A stretch of 64,000 nt of DNA from Tilletiopsis washingtonensis (taxonomy: Eukaryota; Basidiomycota; Exobasidiomycetes; Entylomatales). Below are positions 56,544-64,000 of the stretch, piece after piece. The position numbers and the translations under genes are program-made. The stretch lies in the NCBI RefSeq assembly GCF_003144115.1, contig NW_020312011.1, positions 569,941 to 633,940 on the forward strand. The letters are read 5' to 3'. The notes below the pieces were generated by a model. It worked only from the letters and a program-made list of their open reading frames with translations. It was not told the DNA's origin and made no database searches. Positions within the stretch are counted from its first letter, which is position 1. Every line of letters starts with the position of its first letter.

Positions 56544-57790
56544 TTATGCGCCTGCTTCCTCCTGCCGGATGCGCTCCTCGGCGCGCCGGCGTGCCGTCTC
56601 GCGCATGCGCAGCAGCGTCGCCGCCTCGTAGTCGTCGGTCAGCGTAGAGGAGGCAGAGGCGGGCATGCTCTGCGGCGGGCGAGGGGTGTCAGCGCCGCGC
56701 GGTCGCGTCGGCGCCTGCCTGCGCCACTCACAAAGGAGAAGGACGGCGCCGCGGCCTGCTCCTTGGGCTCGGGCCTCGCCCATCCTGGCGGCAGGTCCTC
56801 TTCTGGTGCTGGCGGTGCCGCGGGCTTTGCCGGCGCGCCCAGCTTGCCCCTCTCGCGCAGCCACGCGATGCGCTGCGGCTCGCCGCTGTCCTTGCTGCGG
56901 CCCTTGCCCTTCTCCGCGGCCGCCCACTGCACATGCACGTCCTCGAGCAGCGCGCTCGCCGCGTCGACGGCGCAGCGCAGCTCCGCGCCGGCACACACGG
57001 CGGCGTAGGCGGCGTCGAGCGTGGCGAACGTCGCCAGCGCCGTGGCCTCGCGCTTGCCCGCCTTGGGCGTGCTCAGCGCCAGGTGCTGCAGCGCGCCGAA
57101 GCGCGCGCTCAGCGCTCGCGCCAGCGGCGTGGCGAGCGGCGAAGACGAGGAGGGCGCATCAGCGCCAGAGAGCGCAGCGTACTGCTCTGCCGGGAAGCGC
57201 AGGCGCACAGTCAGGTCCAGCGGTCCTGCGAGAGAAGGCGGATCAGCCAGCGTCTCGCGCATTCGCCGCTGGCACTCACCGAGCTCCGGGCCCTGCTCCT
57301 CTGCCGGCGCCGCCTGCTGCGCGGCCGCCGGCGCCTGCTGCTTGGCAAGGCCCTCTGCGGCGGCCTCCTCGCGCGCACGCTGGCCCTCCTCGCGCAGGCG
57401 GCGCCCCTCCTCCTTGAGGCGTGCGAGTGTCTCCTCGCGCGCCTGCGCCTCGCGGCGCCCCTGCGTGCGGCGGCGCGCGCCCTCGCGCTCGTCGCGCTCC
57501 AGCTCGTCGGCCATGGCCTTGCGCTTGCCCTCGAAGGCCTGCCTGCGCTCGTTCTGCGCGCGCTCGACGCGGCTCTTCTCGGCGGCGGCGGCGCGCGCGG
57601 CGGGGTCCATGAGCTCGTCGTACGCCACCTTGACGGCGTGGAAGCGCGCGGCGGCGACGTCGGCGGGCACGTCGCGCGCCTTGTCGGGGTGCAGCGCGAG
57701 CGAGAGCTTGCGGAACGCCTTGCGGATCTCGGCCTCGCTGGCCGTCGCCGGCAGGCCGAGCGCGGCGAAGGGATCGAGCTTCTCGGGCAT
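56544..57790 (-). CDS. J-domain protein of the DNAJC17/Cwc23 type (spliceosomal)
   Basis: Exons (minus strand order) 57790-57280, 57225-56732 and 56669-56544 give 376 residues. The J domain is N-terminal (DPFAALGLPATASEAEIRKA) with HPD at 34-36. A long, highly charged Arg/Glu/Ala coiled coil follows (about 75-150), then an RRM-like region (LDLTVRLRFP, ATALATFATLDAAYAAV), and a C-terminal DDYEAATLLRMRETARRR block like the end of DNAJC17. This order (J, coiled coil, RRM, YExxTLxRxR) is that of DNAJC17 and the yeast Cwc23/Cwf23 group, which act with the spliceosome. An upstream in-frame ATG at 57919 would add 43 residues but would reach almost to the next gene. Confidence 0.85.
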
Positions 57791-57948
57791 GCTGGGTGGA
57801 TGTGGTGGTGCGGAGCCAACCTCCACGCGCGCGTCAGAGATGCTGGATGATGTGCTGCCGCGGCTGCACTTTACGCGCTTGCTGCGCGCGTCGGACGCGT
57901 CCACCTCCTCCCTCTCCACCCCATCGACCCCTCGCTCACACCCCCGCC
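57791..57948. promoter_or_regulatory. Short divergent promoter, J protein and RAD30
   Basis: Only 158 bases separate the two start codons, so both genes must share or overlap promoter elements. Confidence 0.55.
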
Positions 57949-60455
57949 ATGGCCCACGCGCTGGGTGCGCGCAGCAGCGGCGTGCCCAGCGTCGGCCCGC
58001 CGGCGCCGCAGCTGCCGCGCGCCACCTTCCGCCACCTCCTCTCCGCCGGCTCGCTCGTGCCCGCCAACCCGCTGCGCGTCATTGCGCACTGCGACGTCGA
58101 CGCCGCCTACGCGCAGATGGAGGGCGCACGGCTGGGCGTCGACGCACACGCCGTGCCGCTGTGCGTGCAGCAGTGGAACGGGCTCATCGCCATCGGCTAC
58201 AAGGCGCGCGAGTACGGCATCAGCCGCCACGAAACCGTCGCCGAGGCGCTGCGCAAGTGTCCCGGCCTCGTGCTTGTGCATGTGGCCACGTATGCCGTGA
58301 GTGCCATGAGCAGAGCGTGGTGGGGTGCGATGCAGCAGTGTGGCGGCAGGCCCAGCCCCTGCAGCTGGCAGCTCGGCCTCGCCGACGGCAGCGGCGCTGA
58401 CGCACCAGCCCGCAGGCCGGCTCGACGGCCGCCGAGTATCATCCCGACCCGAGCCCCACGACGCACAAGGTCAGCCTCGACCTGTACCGGCGCGAGTCGC
58501 TCAAGATCCTCGCCATCTTCAAGCGCTGCTGCCCGCTCGGCGCCGTCGAGAAGGCGAGCATCGACGAGAGCTACTTTGACCGTGAGCGGCGGCCGCTGTC
58601 TCCGCCTCGTGATGCGCCGGCTGCTTACACTTCGCATGTCAGTGACGATCGAGGTGCGCAAGCTCATGCTCGAGCTCTTTCCGTACCTCGCCTCGCCGCC
58701 CGCCGAGGCCGACGGCGGCCTGGACGCCTTCCTGCCCGACCTCGTGCCGACGCCCGCGTGGAGCGCGCTGCAGGGCGAGCTGGCGCCGCGCGACGAGACG
58801 CTGCCGTGGACGTGGACCGACGTGGCGCTCAACTGTGGCGCCACCATCATGGCACGCGTGCGCGCAACCGTCGTCCAGGAGCTGGGCTACACCACGTGAG
58901 CTGCTCTGAGCGCGCTGGCTGCTGCGGGGCTGACGCATCGTTCAGCTCGGCGGGCATTGCGTCAAACAAGACACTCGCGAAGCTCTGCTCCAGCATGCAC
59001 AAGCCTAACAAGCAGACAACAATGGTGCCGTCGGGCGTGCCGCTCTTCTTGCGTGCGTCGACCTGTGTCGCGCGTAGTGGCGACTCTGCTGACTGCTGTT
59101 GCCAGAGGACCTGCCGTTCCAGAAGATCCGCTTCCTGGGTGGCAAGCTGGGCGATGCCGTCGCTAGCGAGTGGGAGTCGTCGAGCGTCGGTGGCTTGTGG
59201 AACGTGAGCCGCGAGGAGATGCGCGCCAAGTGAGTCTCACGGCCGCATGGCTTGACTGGCCGCTGATGCTGGCCGCCAGGTTCGGCGAGGAGAGCGACTG
59301 GGTGTTCAACGTGCTGCGCGGCGTCGACCACTCGGCCGTGCTGGACCGTGTGGCGACAAAGACGATGCTGGCGTCCAAGTCTGTGCGGCCACCGATCCGC
59401 ACGACGGCCGAGGCGGACCACTGGCTCGGCATCTTGGCCGTCGAGCTCGCTGGCCGGCTCGCTACAGCGCGCGAAGAGCGGCCCGGCCTATGGCCCAAGG
59501 TGCGTTGCTGCCTCCGAGCCTTACATATGGCCGCGCTGACATGGGCAGATAGACTCTGACGCTGCGCTACATCGTCGCAAGCGAGACGCCGCGCTCGCGG
59601 CAGGCCGCGTTCCCTTTCGCGCGCGACGTCTCGATTGAGTGCCTCACCGTGGCGCGCCGGCTGTGGGCCGAGGCGCTGGGCGAGCGTGCCTCGTTTACCG
59701 TCGTGACGGTTGCGCTGGGCTTCTCGGGCCTCGAGGCGACGCAGGGCGGGCAGAAGGGCATTGCGGCGTTTCTGGCCGCACCTGGCGCCTCGCATGCCTC
59801 CGCTGGCGCCTCCGCCAGTGCACCGCGCAAGGAGATCACTCCGCCTGTCGTGTCGAAGCCGGCCAAGCCGCGTCGCGACGGCATCGCGGCCATGTTCCAG
59901 CGCTCCGGCAACGCCGTCGCCTCGAGCTCGACGCTCAAGCCGCCGTCGCCGGCCCTCGCTGCTGATGACAGGCGCAGCTCTGGCTCTCCTGCCGCGCCCG
60001 ACGATGCGGACACTTGGCAGTGCGGCGAGTGTGCAGAGCGTCTCTTCTACAAAGACGACCTCGCCGCAGTGCCGCTGCCTCCGCCACCACGAGTGGAAGC
60101 GCAGCCCAAGGCACACGCCGCTCCGGCGCTGCCGAACGAGGACGACGACGGCGACTTCTTTGCCTCAGACGACGACAAGGCGGTAGCTCCAGGCGCCAGC
60201 GGGCCCGATGGGTCAGCAGCAGCCGCAGCGGCGGAGCGAGAGACAGAGGCGCGACGCCGCTTTGAGGCGCGCAAGGTCGACCACAGCGACTGGCACTTTG
60301 CCATGGCCCTCTCGGCCGCCGACGCTGCGCCGCGGATAGCGCCCAGCAGCTCCACCACGGCGCAGGGCTCGGCGAAGCGCAAGGCCGACGCCGAGCGCGA
60401 CAAGGGCCGCAAGAAGGCTGCGAGGGGCGGGATCCGCAGCTTCTTCACGTCGTGA
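57949..60455 (+). CDS. RAD30: DNA polymerase eta (Y-family translesion polymerase)
   Basis: Seven exons (57949-58296, 58416-58581, 58643-58895, 58946-59052, 59106-59229, 59280-59499 and 59553-60455) give 706 residues. Catalytic acids are Asp49 (HCDVDAAYAQ) and Asp166/Glu167 (ASIDESYFDLT). SAGIASNKTLAKLCSSMHKPN and QKIRFLGGKLG are specific for the eta branch, and the little-finger domain follows. The C-terminus has half-sites of a ubiquitin-binding zinc finger, CGEC at about 585 and HSDWHFAMAL at about 660, separated by an acidic insertion, and a PCNA-binding end (GGIRSFF). Pol eta copies past UV dimers. The last intron needs the AG at 59551-59552, not the CAG just before it, to keep the frame. 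Confidence 0.94.
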
Positions 60456-60877
60456 CGGCGCAACGCATGGCAATCTATGTATTAGTAGGGGAGTAGTGTG
60501 TATGTCGGCTGCAGCGGAGTCGCTTCACGGCACGGGCAGGGCGAGCTGTGTCGCGGAGAGCGGCATGCGAAAGAGCACATGGACAGAGCGCTTGCGAGGC
60601 GCTGGCTCTGTGACTGCGCTCCTCAGAAGCAGGAACAGACCATAGCCAACATCCTCGGCTGGTCGCAGGGACGTTGCCGTTCAAGACATCTCCCTTCAGG
60701 CCCTTCCCGACGGGAAGAGACTGCGCGGAGATGTTCTGCTGACAATGTCCCTGCGACCAGCACGAGAGCTACGCTAGAGCCTGCGCTTGCACCCGAAGAG
60801 ACGCAGGACAGGGGTCCTAGCCGCACCACCGGCAGCTCTGTCCTCGCTCAGCGTCTCATGCCACGCAAGCGCCTCGT
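60456..60877. other. Gap between convergent genes
   Basis: 422 bases between the RAD30 stop and the esterase stop. ATGTATTAGTAGGGGAGTAG near 60477 may be a 3'-processing region. No gene is seen. Confidence 0.4.
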
Positions 60878-62238
60878 CTACCGCTGCGTCGCGCGATGAG
60901 GCGAGAGGGCCTGTAGGCGCAACTGTTCGTCGTGTGGCTGCGACGGCGGCGGCAGTCCAGCGACGCGCAGCGCCTGCAAAGCCTGCTTTGCAATGATGGC
61001 GTGTGCGCGAGTCTGCGAGGCAAGAAGTGACGGTCGTCAGATCTGCGTGGCATCTGGGCCTTTGGCATGCGACCGCGCGCTCACGCTCGGGTGGTAGAGG
61101 TCCCAGTAGACGTACTCGTCCGGCTCGTCGCAGAGTCGGCGCGGCGCCTCGCCGTACGCGCCCTCGAGGCACGGCGTGTCGGCGTGTTTGAACTCGTGCG
61201 CATGCGCATCGAGGCTCGTCTCAAAGAGCACGATGGCGACGTCGAGCGGGTGGCGCGCCTTATAGAGCGCCACCTGGGCGCTGACGGCGGCGCGCAGTGC
61301 GGCGGAGTAGCGCGCCAGCTGTGAGCGAATGGCGGACGAGGCGGAGAGGGCGTATGGACTCGAGGAGAGCATGGGGCCGAGCGGCAGCAGGAAGGTGCGA
61401 GCGCCTGTGGTGTGCGTCAGCGCATGCGAGAGGAGGGATGGTCAGAGTCTCCCGCACCATGCTTGCGTAGGCGCTCGACGCCCTGCTGGATTAGCTCAGC
61501 GGACTGCGCAGCAAAGCGCTCGGGCGAGTCGAAGAGCGGCGTGCCGAGGGCAAAGAAGGCGCTGGACGCGGGCACGTCAGCCATGCGAGCCCAGAGGAGT
61601 CTCCTGCCTGTACGCACTCGTTGGAGCCGCCGGAGACGACGTAGAGCTCATCGCACGCCGGCGTGTGCTTGGCGAGATAGCGCTCGATCTGCGCAAAGAC
61701 ACCGGGCACCGGGACTGAGCACCAAGGGTCAGCGCTTGTGGACGGCGAGCATTATGCGTCCGCGAGCATGCTTCACTCTCCTCCGAGCGAGCAGTGCCCT
61801 CTGCAAGCTCGTCATGGGCACTGCCCATCCTGGCTGGCACCCTCTCTACTGTGCTGCACTGCGCTGCCACGCACTGGTCGAGTTGATGCCGGTGTAGCCC
61901 TGCACGCGCACATCGTCGAGCGTGGCGCCGCCGAACGCGCCGTCGTCGAGGCCGCGGTCCAGCGGCGGCGCAAAGTACGCCTGTGCCACGTACTCGATCC
62001 ACGTCGGCCCGTTGCTGAAGCGCCCGTCAAAGTAGGCCGCATCGGCGGGCCATGCGCGGCGCGTGAGGGCGAAGCTGCCGTTGCCGTTGTCGGAGAGCGA
62101 GTCGCCGAAGAGGACGATGCGCGCGGGCGTGCTGCGGCGGCGGCTGCTGCTGCCCAGCGGGCGCGCGGCAGTGGGCAGCAGGTGCAGCAGCAGCGGCAGC
62201 CAGGCGCAGAGCAGCAGCACGGGCAGTGGCAGCACCAT
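60878..62238 (-). CDS. Secreted GDSL/SGNH esterase
   Basis: Five exons (minus strand order): 62238-61875, 61714-61618, 61561-61458, 61404-61085 and 61012-60878, for 339 residues. A hydrophobic signal peptide (VLPLPVLLLCAWLPLLLHLL) starts the protein. Block I is VLFGDSLSDNGN with nucleophile Ser47; Gly and Asn of the oxyanion hole are in FSNGPTW and SGGSND (Asn153); Asp290 and His293 lie in YWDLYHPS. All four SGNH blocks are present. The last exon starts TRAHAIIAKQAL, continuing the helix after the catalytic His; reading through that intron instead would end the protein after 17 unrelated residues. The architecture resembles fungal CE16-like acetylesterases; the substrate is not known. Confidence 0.9.
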
Positions 62239-62388
62239 GGCGCGGGTGTGGGCGGTGTGAGCCAGGCGGTGCACGGCGAGCAGCAGCCTCGGCACCTTGG
62301 ACGCGCCGAGCCGGCCGCGCCCCTCCACATCGCCGCCGATGAGCGCCGCAGCGCATCTTCTCCTCCCGCCTCATCAAGCCGCGCAAGC

Positions 62389-63079
62389 ATGGACACGTCT
62401 GCCTCAAGCAGCAGTGGCAGCAACGGCGCCGCCGCCGCACACGCCGCCTCCGCGCGCGTGCACCATCTGCCCGGCCATCCGCTGCCCTTCCTGGCGTCCG
62501 GCGGCCCGCTGTGCTGCTCCGGCGCCGACGAGGGCGGGCGCGTGGATCTCTTTGCGCGCTCGCTGCGCCGCCCGCTGCTGCTCTTTCTGCACCCACATGT
62601 GCAAGCGACGGGCGACTGTGCGGCAGCGCAGCACCTGCGCGCCGTCGCCGCCGCTCGTCCCGCATGGCTGCGTGCCGAGCCGCAGCTCGAGGTGCGTCGC
62701 AACAGCGCCGGCCTGCCCTTCGGCCGCTCACCCCCTTCCAGGTCTTCGGCGTCAGCACGCAGCCCGAGCAGTCGCTGCGCACCGCCGCTGCCGCGCTGCG
62801 CCTACCGTACGCGCTGCTCAGCGACGCCGAGGAGCGGGCCTTTGTCGCGCCGCTCGAGCTGCCGTGCGATGCTGGCGGCCAGCTGAGCAGCGTGACGCTG
62901 CTGCTGCGCGACGGCCAGGTGAGGGATGGCATGGTCTTCTGTGTGCTTCCCGACTGACGGTGCGGCTCATGAAGGTCACACGTGTCGACCTGCCCGAGCT
63001 GGAGGCGCAGGCCGAGGCGCTGCAGCGCCGCACGCTGGCGCTGCTCAAGCCCGATGCGCCGCCAGAACAGACGCAATAG
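62389..63079 (+). CDS. Peroxiredoxin-like (AhpC/TSA fold) protein
   Basis: Three exons (62389-62691, 62742-62918 and 62975-63079) give 194 residues. After an Ala/Ser-rich start come LPFLASGG, PLLLFLHPHVQATGDC with candidate peroxidatic Cys77, a VFGVSTQPEQSL strand-helix, LPYALLSDAEERAF, and LSSVTLLLRDGQ. This follows the thioredoxin-like order of peroxiredoxins, but the spacing is P-x4-T-x2-C instead of P-x3-T-x2-C, so activity is uncertain. The third exon uses an AAG acceptor at 62974. The start is 150 bases from the divergent esterase start. Confidence 0.7.
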
Positions 63080-63517
63080 ACAGAATGAAGGAATGGACCT
63101 GCCAGACCAGTACCGAGAGACAGTAGTGGAGACAGCTTGGCACGGTTGTGTATGTCAGGCGCTCGTGCCATGCGCTGCCTGCCAACAAGTTGCTGAGCGG
63201 CGGAAGGAGGACGAGCAGGAAGCTGGAGAGGCGATGTCCCGCAACAGACGCGAGCTGGCCGATGGCGAGGATGTATATGCGTCAAAATGTAGCACTGCTG
63301 AAGCTGAGCCGACTCAGCTGGCGCTTGAGTCGCTCCGGTTGCGCGGCGCGCCTCGCTGCCGCTACGTCTGCTTTGGAGGGGCGGGAAGCGGGTGAACCTG
63401 GCGGTGCGGGCGTTGCATGCCGCGTGGCTCGTGCGCGCCGCACGCCAAGCCACGTTGCATTTCCGCCGTCGGCGCTGGTCTCTTCTCCACCGCATCCACC
63501 TGCCCACACTGCCCAGC
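63080..63517. other. Gap upstream of the last gene
   Basis: 438 bases without a supported gene. It holds the 3' flank of the peroxiredoxin-like gene and the promoter of the proline-rich gene. Confidence 0.4.
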
Positions 63518-64000
63518 ATGGTGCGTGCCGTCTGGCCCACACACGCTCGTGCCCTGCTCACGCCTGCCGCAGCCGTTCCACCCGGCCAAGCAGTACATGG
63601 AGAAGCTCGACGCTGCGACGGCGGGCAGCGTGGCCAAGCTGCGCGAGCAGACGGGCGCCGGCAGCAGCACGACGCTGCGCGACCGCCTCGACCTCGCGCG
63701 CGGCAAGGCGGCGGTGGACAAGCGCTGGGACGCCAGCGGCGCCAAGCCGCTCGGCGACGGCGACGACGACGCCAGCAACATCACGCCCGTCAGGGCGCCG
63801 GGGCGCGCTCCGCCGGCGCCGGCCAGCCGCATCGCGGGTGGGGTTCCTCCACCGCCGCCAGCTCGTGGCGCCGTTCCACCACCGCCTGCGCGTGGCTCCG
63901 CACCGCCGCCGCCATCGCGAGGCTCTGCACCGCCGCCACCGCCAGCACGCGGCGGCACCGCCCCCTCGCTGCCGCCGCGCATGGCAAACGAGAGCGGCAC
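63518..64000 (+). CDS. N-terminal part of a proline-rich protein, cut by window end
   Basis: I propose that coding starts with an exon holding only the ATG (63518-63520), then a 52-base intron (63521-63572, GTGCGT to CCGCAG), and an exon from 63573 past the window end. The joined start reads MPFHPAKQYMEKLDAATAGS, then a helical charged part (LRDRLDLARGKAAVDKRWDAS) and a polyproline region with repeated PPPPPARG units. Such regions bind SH3 or profilin, so a role in actin or endocytosis is possible but not shown. I do not recognise the family. Confidence 0.65.
   Translation, partial: MVRAVWPTHARALLTPAAAVPPGQAVHGEARRCDGGQRGQAARADGRRQQHDAARPPRPRARQGGGGQALGRQRRQAARRRRRRRQQHHARQGAGARSAGAGQPHRGWGSSTAASSWRRSTTACAWLRTAAAIARLCTAATASTRRHRPLAAAAHGKRERH

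Overview
This is a 64 kb window of nuclear DNA from a fungus, very probably a basidiomycete and perhaps a GC-rich member of Ustilaginomycotina; the class is inferred, not shown. The reasons are tightly packed eukaryotic genes, many U2-type introns of about 48-75 bases with CTGAC-like branch sites just before CAG, strong G/C preference at third codon positions, and a DASH-complex kinetochore gene (SPC19). I modelled 23 protein genes by following reading frames through introns; 21 are complete and the two at the edges are cut. I saw no rRNA, tRNA, CRISPR array or LTR element.

Layout. 1-4083: a cut gene for a DUF3435/tyrosine-recombinase-like protein, a 94-residue unknown and gene-free DNA. 4084-15625: a vacuolar-type amino-acid transporter, a secreted GH92 alpha-mannosidase with a LEA-like leader, a roadblock dynein light chain and a secreted propeller-like protein. 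15626-30688: a Nudix hydrolase, TTI1, SPC19 and the TOR kinase. 30689-33101: the largest gene-free stretch. 33102-45254: a disordered polyQ protein, RPL14, RKI1, an asteroid-type XPG-like nuclease, mitochondrial SSC1 and a small SANT-like protein. 45341-64000: FIP1, SEC26 (beta-COP), HSP90, an SDR oxidoreductase, a spliceosomal-type J protein, DNA polymerase eta, a GDSL esterase, a peroxiredoxin-like protein and the start of a proline-rich protein.

How the genes relate. Most are housekeeping genes from unrelated pathways, often in head-to-head pairs that share a 150-400 base promoter region. The functional thread is TOR maturation: TTI1 (part of the TTT co-chaperone), TOR itself and HSP90 lie within 38 kb. 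The items I would look at first are the HSP90 tail that lacks MEEVD, the DUF3435 protein with SUMO-like tail repeats at the left edge, the LEA-like leader of the mannosidase, the split zinc finger in polymerase eta, and several extreme exon structures (14- and 19-base microexons, a 7-base last coding exon, a start-codon-only exon, a GC-AG intron and a tandem acceptor that decides a C-terminus). I found no clearly new multi-gene system.
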